A DNA stretch of 44,257 bases from Candidatus Zixiibacteriota bacterium (GTDB lineage: Bacteria > Zixibacteria > MSB-5A5 > UM-FILTER-46-8), in contig WJIJ01000154.1 in assembly GCA_014730345.1 (NCBI GenBank), forward strand, positions 1-44,257, in the 5' to 3' direction. The position numbers were made by a program, and so were the translations under genes. Shown here in pieces: positions 8,506-19,095 of the stretch (position 1 is the first letter of the stretch; the number at the start of each line of letters is the position of its first letter). Under the pieces are notes generated by a model that saw only the letters and a list, made by a program, of their open reading frames with translations, did no database searches and was not told the DNA's origin.

Positions 8506-11500
8506 TTATTTTAAAAGGGTCATCCGCTTGATTGCGGAGTAATCTCCGGCTGTTATTTTGTAGAAATATATCCCGCTGGAAAGATTACTCGCGTCCCATA
8601 CGATTTTTTCCCATCCCGGCGCTTGATATGTATCTATTAAAGTTGCAACCTTTTGGCCTTGAAGATTGTAAAGCGATAATTCAACCGGACCGGCTTCCGG
8701 CAGAGCATACTCGATCACCGTGGAAGAATTGAAGGGATTGGGGTAATTCTGCGAAAGAGTGTACTTTGCGGGCAGGGCAATATCAGCTTCAGGAGGCTGG
8801 CTCCCAATTAATCCCAACCAGGCATCATCAAACCAGCCCTCCACCTCGGCGAATGTTATCCACCTTAATCCCGGGTCTTTACTAACATTTGCCGATTTAG
8901 AGAACGGGAATGACGAGGAATCTGTTTTCAGGTTCGGGTAATTCCCGACATAAGCCTGGTAAAGGTATTCACCCGTTGGGAATGAGCCAGGGATATACTG
9001 AACGATGTTATAATAAGTTTTTTCATTATAGGCGTCGAATGAAAAATTATCTATATGCATATAAGGCCCCTGTTGACTGCTGTCCGGATAGAGTATCATC
9101 AACCATACATCAATCTGTCTTTGCGCATCGACATTGCTACGCAGGATTCCCGTGTATGAGAAATTGCCGCCCTGCCCCGGTATGGTAATAGGGTTGTTGT
9201 TAGGTATCATAGTGATCGATAAGTCGGGTAGATTGGTGTTTCTCCAGAACAGGAATGTATCCGAGAACACGCTTTCCTCGCCGAGGTGATTGACCGTGGT
9301 TACCCGCCAGAAATAAGGACGGTTTTCGAGGAAGGACGACGGAATAAAGAAAGTCGTATCGGGTATGAAATTTATAGTTGATTTTGTATTGAACTGAGGA
9401 TCGAACGCCCCTTCGACAATGTAAGAATCGAATTGGCCCGATGTTTTCGCCCAGTGCAGGATAATATTACTGCGGTTGGAATAAGCTCCATCCGGCGGGG
9501 AAATCAATTCTGTGGGGAGCGCTTCATCACCCGGAGTAACATCAATCGTTACCGGTAGTTCAACTTCGGTCTGGCCAGGGTCATTATTCAATATCTTGAT
9601 TTTCGCGGAGTAGCTTCCTTCAGAGATTCCGAGGGCGCTTATCTGAATATCAAATTGAAGATTGTCTTCCGGGTCGATTGAACCGGAGCCTTCGCCGGGG
9701 GAGGCCCAGCTGTAATCGAAATCGACTGCCATGCTGTCCTCGATGAACGGCTCATCGTAAAAAACGGTAAACCCGGCATTGCGGAGCATGTTCTGAATTC
9801 CTCCGGTAGCGCTTTCCACATCCCCGTTCATGTCCAGGTAATTGAATACGATATCTCCATTGGAGGCGATAATTGCCTGAAAAGTGTAATCATCAGCTCC
9901 ACCGGCTGACCGGACATCGATGAAACTGACTATCAGGGAATCATTTTCGTTGGTGTAGAAGTAAATTTCCCCTCCCTGCGATGGGTCAAGGTCGTCCCAG
10001 AAAGGATTTATAGAGGCGATGGATGCGGTGAAAGATGGAAGCTCTGTATTATTATTGTTTTTTGCAGGTTCGAAAAACGCGATATGGCCATTGGGAGAAA
10101 TCCAGAACCGGCTGTAGCTGAGGTTGTAAAACGGGAAATCGAATCCTGTATCATAGGGGCCCACAGGTTCGTCATTCCCAATGCTATCTACCCTGATTCC
10201 CGTAGAGGTTATGTCAATCCAACTAAACTCCGGTCCGAGGGTATCGCCGCTGACCCGGGTTGAGTATCCGTAAGGGTCGACGCGTCCGGTCGTTCCGATT
10301 AGATAGGGATTTATGTCCAAGTTTATTATGCTGGAGTTGCTTATGCGGGTGCCGCCGTTTATTACCATACCCTCCAGTTTTTCACTTTTGGCAATTGATT
10401 TATTCAACATTGGTTTTTGATCCGGCTGGGTTGCCTGGATTAATTTTTGGTAATTTTGAATACCGGTTTCAATATGATATTCGTTTGCAGATACCCACCC
10501 GCCTCCAGTCGATTTGGGGGGCGCGTAATCACTGTTTCCGCCGAATGGAAGCGGTAACGTGTCGACTTCTCCCCAGGCATAGAACTCGAGAGTACCTGAA
10601 CCGGGGTTGTTGAGAATCACCGATTGAGTGTCCACTGTACCTGATTGGATGATGATATTGAACAAAGTCGAATCGAATTGAAGTTCCGGGGAAAGGGTCT
10701 GGTCGTAGTAATAAAATCCCATATCATTCAGGGTGCTGTCGGGATCGAGATATAAGCTATCGGGATCGCCGCTGTCTATGCAAGGGGAATTGAAAAGGAA
10801 ATTGAAATTACGGGCATCGATATCGATGAACCGGGGGTCGTATTGCCCGTTGCCCTCGCCGGAAATTAATGTGTCTTCAATCACCGAGTAAGTAATATCG
10901 AGCGTTCCGCTTTCGATATAAACCTGGGTGCTGTCGTATGATGAGTTTTGCCATAGGATTGAATTTTTCATATCCAGCAACGAATTTCCGCCCATATAAA
11001 TCGCCCCGCCCGACGAATCCCCGGTATTAACCGCTATCGTATTATTTATTAATCTGGGGTTCGACGAGATAAATGACGCCGCTCCGCCGGAATCGGCCGA
11101 GTTGTCATAGAAGAGGTTATAATACAATATGGGATTCGATTGGCCGCAGAAAAAGCCTCCCCCATTCCCGGCGCTATTGTTCTTGATAATATTAAAGGTG
11201 AGTTTCGGATTCGACTCCACACATTGCACTCCTCCGCCGTTGATATCTAAACCGTTTTCTATGGTGAAACCGTTCAGAACAGAGCTTGTATCCTCCCCGG
11301 ACCGGAAGGTAACAACCGAACCAAGGGAATCCCCATCGATAATGGTTGCGTAAATATCGCTCGTATCCGCCGAGTTGAGATACTCAGATGTCAGCAAAAT
11401 AGCCTTGCCTATAAAATCTATATTCTCAAAATAAGTGCCATTAGCGACAACTACGGTATCGCCATTGAGAGCATTGTTGATTGCAAGCTGTATTGAAGAA

Positions 11501-14500
11501 TACGGGTATTCCTCCGTCCCGGCCTGGAATGAATCGGCGTATGCCGAATCAACGGATAACTCCAGGAATACTGAATCGCCATATCCGCCGGTTATATACC
11601 CGATATCAACGCTATCCTCGCCGGCGTATCGGCAGGGCGAATTCGCTGTTAACCTGAAATCAGAATTTTCGATGTCAACAAAGCGCGGGTTGGTTGAAAA
11701 TGTGGTTTCGATTTCCGGGAATATTGCTTCATTTACATTTGTCGGGTAATTGTTCCATATATCGCAATACTGTACCGAGTCGGATAAGGGTATCCTCAGA
11801 CCTCCGCCGGTATAATCTACGGTGCCATAATCCGGTATTACCCAATTTATCTGGCTGCCGGTCATGATATTGTTCTTAAACAGGCATTGTTCATCAGCGT
11901 CAAGGCCGCCGGCGTAGATGTTAATATCGCCCACGCCGTCCGGTTCCCATGAAGCTTCCACATAGATGTTATTTCCCCAGAACGTATTGTTGATTATATC
12001 GATATCACCACGCAGTATGCTTCCTCCGCCTTCGGCAAGCACGGTGGCATCGTAACCGCTGGTGATGGTAGTGCAGGCGTTAGCCTCGAAGAGGTTATAT
12101 GAAATTCTTCCGCTTCCCGTGAGATACAATCCGCCTCCTCCGGAGATAATTATGGGCGACCCCGGAGTTTCGTAATAATAGAAAATATAGTTCCGGGATA
12201 TCATACTGCTGTCTATCGCGATATCCGAACCATCAATATAAGCTCCGCCGCCGTAAACGTCCGAATTAATATCGTATAAGATTGAACCGCTTATGGGGAA
12301 AAGGTTGGTTTCGCAACGGTTTCCTGTAATCCGGCAATTATTGATGTTGAGGCTGTCTCCTGACGAATATACGCCCCCGCCCGTTAACGGCTGGGGAAAA
12401 TATCCCGCCCACCATCCGGCTGTATTACAGGAAATCGATGTATTTCTTAAAGTATTGAAATCACCCTTAATAAATAAGCCGCCTCCGGATTTGGCGTCTT
12501 CCGAGTTGCTACCGTAGTTAGTTCCGTTGACGGTGTTGGAATCAATCCGGCATCCGGTGATTTGATTATGACTGCCTTCGAGGTAGATTCCGCCGCCGGC
12601 CACGGGATTATACTCGGATAAGGCGTAGTTGCCGTAAATCTCACTATTTTCTATGAATACAGAATCACATAGCGCAAGAACACCCCCGCCGCCAACCATC
12701 GCGCCAGGGAAATTCTCTCCTTCGTAAAGTTCTTTCATAATGTTGCTGTATATGAAGGAAGCGGAAATCGAGAGTGAGCTTGCGGAATCGGCATAAATGC
12801 CTCCTCCCCCGATGACCTCTTTGCTCGGTATATCGAAACCATTATTAAATACCATGCAGGTATCGATGGACGTCGCGGTGTTTATAACGGCTATTCCCCC
12901 TCCGCGAACCATGTTGCTGTCAGGGGTCATCAATCCCCTCCCGCCGGTAATCGAAAAGCCTTTGATAAATACCGAATCGGCATCGGTTATAGTTATTACG
13001 CTGGAGGCGGAATCATCAATAGTGTCGCCCCCATCGATTGTTGTGGAATCCGGGCCGGAGGTCGCCATGAGAAACAATGCATGGGATATTATCAATTTTT
13101 CTTCGAAAATACCGGCGTCCACCTGAATTGTATCATCATTATCCGAAATGTCGACAGCAAACTGGATTGAGCGGAATGGAAGTTCCTCCGAACCGTCTCC
13201 GGTGGAATCGTCTCCATTTATGGAAACGAACCATTTCGAACGGTTGACATATTGTGGATGCTCTTCGAAATAAACGCCTATATCCGCGCGGGAACCGTCG
13301 GGATCAGTTTGCCAATCAGGATCGCCGCTATCGATGCAGGGAGAGGAAGCGGCGATATTATAATTATCCATGAGAGGATCGATAAATTTGGGGTCATCGC
13401 TTATGTTTCCCTCTCCGGGCCATAATGTATCCTGGATATCGCTGTAAGTTATCAACGATGTTTCGTGATAATCGGAAACCTGTCCGCCTGTGTCCGCCTG
13501 GTTATCCCATATTATCGTGTTGATCAGTGATGACGCGCAACTGTCGCAGTGAATACCCCCTCCGGAGCTGTCGGCGATGTTCTGGACAATGGTGTTATTT
13601 GAAATTTCAGAGCTGTCATGCCTGGCGAAGATACCGGCGCCCGAGCTGTCGGCATAGTTTTCATAAATCAGATTATGGCGGATTGCGGGCGAAGCGAGGC
13701 TGTCGATATAAATACCCGCGCCATACATACTAAGGTTTTCCATTATCTTGTTGCGGTAAATCACCGGGCTTGATTCACGGCAATATATTCCTCCGCCGGA
13801 ATCAGCGTATCCATTTCGGACTGTAAACCCGGCCAATACAGCCGTGCTGTCTTCACCGTTTTCTATTTTAATGACACAACCGGCACTATCGCCATCGATA
13901 ATGGTCGAATCGATGTAAGCTATCTCTCCGGTGGTCAGAAACAGAGAAGCTATAATCAGATTTTTGCCCGAGTAGTCAATGTTCTCTATATATTCGCCGG
14001 GATTGACCAGGATAGTATCCCCGCTTGAACTCGAGTCTATTGCTTCCTGTATGGTGGCGAAATCATCCGGTACAACCACCGTGGACGGCAGGGGAAAAGT
14101 ATAAGAGAGAGTGTCGCTGACCGTGGAATCTCCATATACATCCATGGCTGATATGTAATAATCGAATGAAGAACCCGGTTGTTGCGAAGGAAGGGTAACA
14201 TAAAAAGAGTCATCCACAGAGGTCATCGCCAACGAAACATAGCCATCACTGTTATTATAATACAAATCAGCGCCTGCTACCGAATCGTCGGTATCGGTGA
14301 TTATCGCGGAAATGTCGAATTCTTCATAAGGGCCCGGTTCGTCGGGGATCATTTGAATACTGGAGATTAACGGCGGTGAGTTGTCGGATACGCGCAGGAG
14401 ATAAATGTCCCGAAGCCCCGCTCCGTAACTTTCCGTATGTCCCGCCAATACCAGGTCTCCATTGGAGGCTTTCACAATCGAATAGGCGCGGTCATCCTCA

Positions 14501-15534
14501 CCGCCTCCGTAGGTATAAGTATGGATGGTATCGCCCTGAGAATCTATTTTTAAAAGGTAAATATCCGCTTTACCGTCGCCGGTAGCATCGGTAAAAGCGC
14601 CGATGGCATATGTTGAATCATTAATGCCGATTACGGATCTCGATTCATCATTGTACGTACCCCCGTATCTTCTACTCCACAATGAATCTCCACCGGCATC
14701 GAGTTTCATTATGTATATATCAGCGTTCACAGCCCCATAATTACGAATCGTACCAGCGACAATAAATTCCCCGCTTCCTGTTCGCAGGATATCATAAGCC
14801 TGCTCGGCGCCCTCACCGCCATACATCTTGCTCCATAATGTATCGCCAAGGGAATCCGTGCGGACGATGCAGATATCGGCATCTCCGGTTTCAGACCAAC
14901 CGCCGATCAAGAAGCCTCCATCATCGGTCTGCAGTAAAGCCTGGGCATTGTCACTGCTTCCGAAATTGTAAATCATCGACCATAATGAATCGCCATCGGA
15001 ATCTGTTTTTATTAGCAACATACTACTGTTCAATCCAAAACCGCTCGTATATCCGGCCAACGCATAACCCCCGTCAATAGTCCTTATCACCTCATTGGCG
15101 GTATTGAGCATTCCCCCACCATAAGTTTTAGTCCATAAAGTATCCCCTGAATCATCGATATTAACCAGGTAGATGTCTTTAATCCCGCTTCCAAAAGAGC
15201 TGGTATTGCCGGCGAGAATAATGCCTCCATTGTGGGATAATGTCGAAGAAGTCAGGATGTCGTTCTCCGAGCCGCCGTAAGTTTTAGTCCACAATGTATC
15301 CCCGAGGGAATCGGTTTTGATCACGTACCAGTCAGCGGCACCCGCTCCATAACTTCCGGTAATGCCCGCCGTTAGGAATCCCTCATCGTCGAGTTGTAAA
15401 AGGCAGTTGGCATAGTCGTCGGATGTACCCCCGATGTATCGGCTCCAAATAGTGTCTCCGGGTAAGGCGAGGGCATTATTGGCGAAAAAGGAAACGCAGA
15501 TAAAAAGTGAGGGGATAAGAAAGATTCTTTTCAA
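8506..15534 (-). CDS. giant secreted protein: tandem propeller-like repeats, three beta-helix regions, sorting domain
   Basis: 2342 residues. The only suitable start is a TTG at 15534, followed by a signal peptide (K-R-I-F-L-I-P-S-L-F, cleavage near A-L-A). Residues 26-383 are seven tandem units of 49-52 residues (G-D-T-L-W-T-K-T-Y-G-G ... D-I-Y-L-x-K-x-D). Three right-handed beta-helix regions follow (roughly 480-770, 775-1340 and 1345-1640), rich in GGGI steps and N-N-T turns. The first and third each open with an I-Q-x-A-I-(D/N) block and end with SPCIDSGDPD. The rest includes a domain with GGADDYTFQAIIASNGDIVFNY, a fibronectin-III-like domain (about 1985-2085), the shared pre-anchor module (about 2100-2215) and a sorting domain ending KMTLLK. 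Such proteins are usually adhesins or polysaccharide-binding surface proteins; no enzyme active site is evident. Terminal residues are intact. Function inferred only from architecture. Confidence 0.88.
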   Translation of the reverse strand: MKRIFLIPSLFICVSFFANNALALPGDTIWSRYIGGTSDDYANCLLQLDDEGFLTAGITGSYGAGAADWYVIKTDSLGDTLWTKTYGGSENDILTSSTLSHNGGIILAGNTSSFGSGIKDIYLVNIDDSGDTLWTKTYGGGMLNTANEVIRTIDGGYALAGYTSGFGLNSSMLLIKTDSDGDSLWSMIYNFGSSDNAQALLQTDDGGFLIGGWSETGDADICIVRTDSLGDTLWSKMYGGEGAEQAYDILRTGSGEFIVAGTIRNYGAVNADIYIMKLDAGGDSLWSRRYGGTYNDESRSVIGINDSTYAIGAFTDATGDGKADIYLLKIDSQGDTIHTYTYGGGEDDRAYSIVKASNGDLVLAGHTESYGAGLRDIYLLRVSDNSPPLISSIQMIPDEPGPYEEFDISAIITDTDDSVAGADLYYNNSDGYVSLAMTSVDDSFYVTLPSQQPGSSFDYYISAMDVYGDSTVSDTLSYTFPLPSTVVVPDDFATIQEAIDSSSSGDTILVNPGEYIENIDYSGKNLIIASLFLTTGEIAYIDSTIIDGDSAGCVIKIENGEDSTAVLAGFTVRNGYADSGGGIYCRESSPVIYRNKIMENLSMYGAGIYIDSLASPAIRHNLIYENYADSSGAGIFARHDSSEISNNTIVQNIADSSGGGIHCDSCASSLINTIIWDNQADTGGQVSDYHETSLITYSDIQDTLWPGEGNISDDPKFIDPLMDNYNIAASSPCIDSGDPDWQTDPDGSRADIGVYFEEHPQYVNRSKWFVSINGDDSTGDGSEELPFRSIQFAVDISDNDDTIQVDAGIFEEKLIISHALFLMATSGPDSTTIDGGDTIDDSASSVITITDADSVFIKGFSITGGRGLMTPDSNMVRGGGIAVINTATSIDTCMVFNNGFDIPSKEVIGGGGIYADSASSLSISASFIYSNIMKELYEGENFPGAMVGGGGVLALCDSVFIENSEIYGNYALSEYNPVAGGGIYLEGSHNQITGCRIDSNTVNGTNYGSNSEDAKSGGGLFIKGDFNTLRNTSISCNTAGWWAGYFPQPLTGGGVYSSGDSLNINNCRITGNRCETNLFPISGSILYDINSDVYGGGAYIDGSDIAIDSSMISRNYIFYYYETPGSPIIISGGGGLYLTGSGRISYNLFEANACTTITSGYDATVLAEGGGSILRGDIDIINNTFWGNNIYVEASWEPDGVGDINIYAGGLDADEQCLFKNNIMTGSQINWVIPDYGTVDYTGGGLRIPLSDSVQYCDIWNNYPTNVNEAIFPEIETTFSTNPRFVDIENSDFRLTANSPCRYAGEDSVDIGYITGGYGDSVFLELSVDSAYADSFQAGTEEYPYSSIQLAINNALNGDTVVVANGTYFENIDFIGKAILLTSEYLNSADTSDIYATIIDGDSLGSVVTFRSGEDTSSVLNGFTIENGLDINGGGVQCVESNPKLTFNIIKNNSAGNGGGFFCGQSNPILYYNLFYDNSADSGGAASFISSNPRLINNTIAVNTGDSSGGAIYMGGNSLLDMKNSILWQNSSYDSTQVYIESGTLDITYSVIEDTLISGEGNGQYDPRFIDIDARNFNFLFNSPCIDSGDPDSLYLDPDSTLNDMGFYYYDQTLSPELQFDSTLFNIIIQSGTVDTQSVILNNPGSGTLEFYAWGEVDTLPLPFGGNSDYAPPKSTGGGWVSANEYHIETGIQNYQKLIQATQPDQKPMLNKSIAKSEKLEGMVINGGTRISNSSIINLDINPYLIGTTGRVDPYGYSTRVSGDTLGPEFSWIDITSTGIRVDSIGNDEPVGPYDTGFDFPFYNLSYSRFWISPNGHIAFFEPAKNNNNTELPSFTASIASINPFWDDLDPSQGGEIYFYTNENDSLIVSFIDVRSAGGADDYTFQAIIASNGDIVFNYLDMNGDVESATGGIQNMLRNAGFTVFYDEPFIEDSMAVDFDYSWASPGEGSGSIDPEDNLQFDIQISALGISEGSYSAKIKILNNDPGQTEVELPVTIDVTPGDEALPTELISPPDGAYSNRSNIILHWAKTSGQFDSYIVEGAFDPQFNTKSTINFIPDTTFFIPSSFLENRPYFWRVTTVNHLGEESVFSDTFLFWRNTNLPDLSITMIPNNNPITIPGQGGNFSYTGILRSNVDAQRQIDVWLMILYPDSSQQGPYMHIDNFSFDAYNEKTYYNIVQYIPGSFPTGEYLYQAYVGNYPNLKTDSSSFPFSKSANVSKDPGLRWITFAEVEGWFDDAWLGLIGSQPPEADIALPAKYTLSQNYPNPFNSSTVIEYALPEAGPVELSLYNLQGQKVATLIDTYQAPGWEKIVWDASNLSSGIYFYKITAGDYSAIKRMTLLK
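14386..15459 (-). repeat. seven tandem 49-52-residue repeats in the giant protein
   Basis: Each unit begins G-D-(T/S)-(L/I), usually followed by W and a Y-G-G, has a D-G-G-(Y/F) turn in the middle and ends D-I-Y-(L/I)-x-K-x-D. Seven units in tandem fit a seven-bladed propeller or a repeat solenoid. Units differ enough that the DNA is not a simple tandem repeat. Confidence 0.8.
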
Positions 15535-15654
15535 TCTTCCGCTAAATTGGATTTTTAATTAACTCGATCAACCGGGAATAATGTAGAATAACTATTTAGA
15601 AGAATAAAAAAGTACTACCGGTTAATTAAATCTATAACCAAACTATCAATGCAA

Positions 15655-15681
15655 TTTATAAACTATTTCCTATTTTGTCAA
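15655..15681 (-). promoter_or_regulatory. sigma-70-like promoter of the giant-protein gene
   Basis: A perfect TTGACA (15681-15676) is followed after 15 bases by TATAAA (15660-15655) on the minus strand. The spacer is short, but the position about 115 bases before the start codon is right. Confidence 0.5.
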
Positions 15682-15749
15682 TCAGAATTGCATTAATTCA
15701 GTTTTCATAAACTCTGTGAATAAATATACCCTCCCGGAGGTAAGGATTT

Positions 15750-16265
15750 TTACTCTACAGGTACAGATTTCAGATGAACATCATCAATCCAGACTGTTCC
15801 GTTGCCATCAATAACCAGGTTTAACTTAACTATATCCGGATTCTCACCTTTCTTTAGATAAAATGGAGTCTCATAGGAACTCCAATCCGTAGAACCATTG
15901 ATTGGCATGTTAATGTTCCGTGAAAAATATTCCCCTTTTCCCGGAAAGTGGCAAAGCATCTCCAGGTAAGCGTTGCCATCGAGGTTTTCGCTTTTTAATT
16001 TTGCCTGGTAGACAAGCTGGGTTTCTTCAACATCCACATCATTTAGCTCAAAAAGCTTTACCGTTGTAGAATCCTCGACCATGAACTTGACCGCGCCTCC
16101 GCCGTCAATTGAATTAATGGTATCGACTTCGGCAATAGACGCCATTATAAGATTTTGGGTGTTATCGAGGGGAAAGTGGCGGATATCAACGATTTCGGCC
16201 TTTTCCTGGGCGCAACCGGCTATTAGCGCTAATACCAATCCAATCATAACCAACATATTCTTCAT
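15750..16265 (-). CDS. small lipoprotein with carbohydrate-binding-like domain
   Basis: 171 residues. A lipoprotein signal with lipobox L-I-A-G-C places the acylated cysteine at about residue 18, so it is anchored in a membrane facing the periplasm or surface. The rest is a single all-beta domain ending in T-V-W-I-D-D-V-H-L-K, with a D-W-S-S-Y-E-T-P-F-Y strand. This pattern is seen in CBM4/9-like and other jelly-roll domains that describe ligand-induced or glycan binding, but I cannot name a family. The start ATG has GGGAG and AAGG upstream. It lies between the OtsA gene (231 bases upstream) and the giant-protein gene and is probably transcribed alone. Function unknown. Confidence 0.75.
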   Translation of the reverse strand: MKNMLVMIGLVLALIAGCAQEKAEIVDIRHFPLDNTQNLIMASIAEVDTINSIDGGGAVKFMVEDSTTVKLFELNDVDVEETQLVYQAKLKSENLDGNAYLEMLCHFPGKGEYFSRNINMPINGSTDWSSYETPFYLKKGENPDIVKLNLVIDGNGTVWIDDVHLKSVPVE

Positions 16266-16430
16266 ATTTACCTTACTCCCTTTAAAACTTACGGTGATTG
16301 TCCATTTTCCTTTAATCTGAATAGCATATATTTCTAAAAATATTCAAACATTTTCTTAATGCATTCGTAATTGTGTTCGCTTATAATCAAATCCTCTTCA
16401 ACGCACTCCCACGCGTTACACATCCCCTCG

Positions 16431-16484
16431 ACCTCCGGCTGACCTTCCCGCCGGAGGTTTTATTAATTATGGTATTTCCATAAT
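16431..16484. terminator. paired inverted repeats downstream of otsA
   Basis: ACCTCCGGC (16431-16439) pairs with GCCGGAGGT (16450-16458), and ATTATGG (16466-16472) pairs with CCATAAT (16478-16484). They lie 12-65 bases beyond the otsA stop. The larger stem is followed by a T-rich tail only on the plus strand, so its role as terminator of the minus-strand operon is uncertain. The rest of the 230-base gap shows nothing else. Confidence 0.45.
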
Positions 16485-16495
16485 ATAAGCATTGC

Positions 16496-17998
16496 TTAAC
16501 TGCTGAAAATATCGTTTTTGGGTACATAATCCTCAATGATCGGGAATATATCCCTGCTCCGGGAAATCGCCGACTGCAGAAAGGAGTCTACCCATAAAAA
16601 TATATTGTTTCTCCTGACCGACCTTCTGAGTTTATGCATCCGGCTTCGGCGTTCACTGTCGGGCATTTTGAAGGCTTCATAAATGGCATCGGCCACCCCG
16701 TCGATATCATGGGGATTGACCATAAGCGCGCCTATGGATAATTGAGCGGCAGTTCCCGCGAATTCGCTTAGTATCAGAACTCCATGCTCCTCGATATCGC
16801 TGGCGCAGAATTCCTTGGCAACCAGGTTCATACCATCTTTAAGAGGCGTGATTAAAGCTATCTCGCATGTTCGGTAATAAGCCAGCAGTTCTACACGGTT
16901 CAGTCCCCGGTAGATATAGTGGATAGGAGTATATCCCGCCTCGGTAAACTCGCCGTTTATCCGTCCGACCAACCCCTCGATTTCCTCTTTCAAGGCAATA
17001 TACTTGGGGATATCCCGCCTGCTGGGTACCACAACCTGGACAAGGGTAGTGCGGGCTTCCTTGAGTTCCGGATAACGCCTTAATGCCCGAGCGAATGCCC
17101 TTATTCTCTCCGGTATTCCCTTTGTATAATCCAGCCGGTCAACCCCGAGGATTATCTGCCGTTCGGGAAGTTCTTCGTGGATATACCATGCCGCCTCGCC
17201 AACCTGCTGGGATTCGGCAAGTATCTCGAACTCCTTGTAGTCGATACTTATGGGAAAAGCCCCGATTCCTATTTCGCGGTTATTCCAGCGCGCGCTCGCT
17301 ACCTGTCCTTTACCCCCGGAAATTTTAACATCTTTCAACAGGGTGCGGACGCATTGTATAAAATTCCGCCGGTCTCGCAGGGTTTGAAATCCAATTAAAT
17401 CATAATCCAATAAAGCGTAAAGTATCTGGAATCTCCAGGGAAGGCGAACGAAAATATCCAGCGGTGGAAAGGGGATATGCAGATAGAACGCCAGTTTGGA
17501 TTTTATGCCCCGTTTGCGTATTTCCCGGGCGACATACATGAGGTGATAGTCGTGTACCCAGACAAAATCATCTCCGACGGCGTTTTCCAGTATCTTGTCA
17601 GCGAATTTGCTGTTAACCCTTTTATATGTTTCCCAATATTCGGGATTAAAAACACAGTAAGACATGAAATCATGGAAAAGAGGCCAGACTATCTCGTTGG
17701 CGAAGCCGCGGTAGAATTTATCCTCTTCCTCGTCAGTGAGATTCACCGTCTTAAAGGTATAGCCGGCTCCCTGCGTCTCCCTGGCGATTACCTCATCCAG
17801 TTCGCAGGTATCCTGATCGGTAACCCCCGGCCAACCGATCCATAGACCCCCGCGGTTTCTTAACACCGGCGCTAATGCGGTAACCAATCCACCGCTTCCG
17901 GTTTTGACCGTCCATGCTCCCCTATCGTCTTTGTCAAGTACTATTGGTAGTCTGTTCGATACAATTATCAGCCTGCTTGGTGAGGGAGTTGAATCCAT
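16496..17998 (-). CDS. otsA: alpha,alpha-trehalose-phosphate synthase (UDP-forming), GT20
   Basis: 500 residues, a normal length. It joins glucose from UDP-glucose to glucose-6-phosphate to make trehalose-6-phosphate in the cytoplasm. Family landmarks in order are VSNRLP near residue 15, W-I-G-W-P-G near 53, F-V-W-V-H-D-Y-H-L near 147, HIPFPP near 175, GFQT near 205, [10 protein letters not shown] near 295 (sugar-nucleotide site) and [13 protein letters not shown] with S-E-F-A-G-T-A near the C-terminus. It is the last gene of the trehalose operon, 20 bases after mscS. Its product is the substrate of the OtsB phosphatase encoded two genes upstream. A GGAG lies about ten bases before the ATG. 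Confidence 0.96.
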   Translation of the reverse strand: MDSTPSPSRLIIVSNRLPIVLDKDDRGAWTVKTGSGGLVTALAPVLRNRGGLWIGWPGVTDQDTCELDEVIARETQGAGYTFKTVNLTDEEEDKFYRGFANEIVWPLFHDFMSYCVFNPEYWETYKRVNSKFADKILENAVGDDFVWVHDYHLMYVAREIRKRGIKSKLAFYLHIPFPPLDIFVRLPWRFQILYALLDYDLIGFQTLRDRRNFIQCVRTLLKDVKISGGKGQVASARWNNREIGIGAFPISIDYKEFEILAESQQVGEAAWYIHEELPERQIILGVDRLDYTKGIPERIRAFARALRRYPELKEARTTLVQVVVPSRRDIPKYIALKEEIEGLVGRINGEFTEAGYTPIHYIYRGLNRVELLAYYRTCEIALITPLKDGMNLVAKEFCASDIEEHGVLILSEFAGTAAQLSIGALMVNPHDIDGVADAIYEAFKMPDSERRSRMHKLRRSVRRNNIFLWVDSFLQSAISRSRDIFPIIEDYVPKNDIFSS

Positions 17999-18018
17999 TT
18001 CAACATACTCCGATTAAA

Positions 18019-19095
18019 TTAAAGATTATCCTCCTCTCCGTCCTGCAGTTTGTTAATATACAGTGTTTGAGTAGGATATGCAAACTCAATTCCCTCTTCG
18101 GCTAATCTTTTATAAATACCAAGATTTATGTTCTGCTGAACGTCCATGTACAGGTTGTAATCAGGCTGAGTGACATAATATACGACCTCGAAATTAAGCG
18201 AGAAATCCGCGAATGCCTTAAAATGGGCGCGGTCGAAACGGGTGTTGTCGGTCTGCTCAACAATCTCTTTTACTAATCCGGGAATCCGTTCCAGTTTTTC
18301 TTTGGGAGTTTGATAGACAACGCCGAATGTAAAAACTATCCTGCGTTCGGCCATTCGCTTGTAGTTCCTTATCCTGCTTTTCAAAAGATCGCTGTTGCCC
18401 ATGACCAGTTGTTCCCCTGATAGAGATCGTATCCGCGTTGTTTTCAACCCGATGTGTTCGACAACCCCCATGTAGTTGTCGACTATGATGAAATCGCCGA
18501 TTACGAACGGCTTGTCCAAAACAATGGAAAGCGATGAGAAGAGGTCTCCGAGGATATTCTGGACTGCCAATGCCACCGCGATACCGCCTATGCCCAGCCC
18601 GGCGACAAGACCGGTAATATCTACGCCGGCATTATCCAGAACCAGTAGAAAAACCAGCAACCATAAAAGTAACTTAGCCACGAAAGCCATAGCCGAAATT
18701 GTTGTAACGGCCGCGGGGTCATCAGCCTGACGTTTCTCCCGGTATTGCCGTACCCAGAAAGAAATGCCCGTATTAGCCCATATCAGTATCTGTACTAAAA
18801 TACCAATAAGAACGATGGTTCCGATAACATCGGTTACTTTGCCCGACAGGGTGAGTGTATACGCGCCGGCGAAGATACCTATGGTAATCAAAGGGAAAAT
18901 ATTGACCTTATGTATGGTTTCAGCGATCAGGTCATCGATATTGTTGGCGGTGCCTTCGGCATACTTTTTAAAATTTCGGGCGATAATCCCCTTGGCTATG
19001 CGCATTATGATAACAGCCCCTACAGCTACGGCCGCGGCGATAATCCAACTTAGTATGGAGTTGTGATAAATCACCTTTTCCAGGAAATCCATCAT
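18019..19095 (-). CDS. MscS-family mechanosensitive ion channel
   Basis: 358 residues. Several hydrophobic segments lie in the first 150 residues (for example near 15-35, 75-95 and 140-160). The MscS pore helix and beta domain follow: V-A-G-L-G-I-G-G-I-A-V-A-L-A-V-Q-N near 170, then G-D-F-I-I-V-D and the T-T-R-I-R-S-L-S-G-E signature. The family opens under membrane tension and releases solutes on hypo-osmotic shock. Its ATG overlaps the otsB stop codon (ATGA overlap), and otsA follows after 20 bases, so it is translationally coupled to trehalose synthesis. The location suggests it vents trehalose and other osmolytes when external salt drops; that link is inference. Confidence 0.92.
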   Translation of the reverse strand: MMDFLEKVIYHNSILSWIIAAAVAVGAVIIMRIAKGIIARNFKKYAEGTANNIDDLIAETIHKVNIFPLITIGIFAGAYTLTLSGKVTDVIGTIVLIGILVQILIWANTGISFWVRQYREKRQADDPAAVTTISAMAFVAKLLLWLLVFLLVLDNAGVDITGLVAGLGIGGIAVALAVQNILGDLFSSLSIVLDKPFVIGDFIIVDNYMGVVEHIGLKTTRIRSLSGEQLVMGNSDLLKSRIRNYKRMAERRIVFTFGVVYQTPKEKLERIPGLVKEIVEQTDNTRFDRAHFKAFADFSLNFEVVYYVTQPDYNLYMDVQQNINLGIYKRLAEEGIEFAYPTQTLYINKLQDGEEDNL

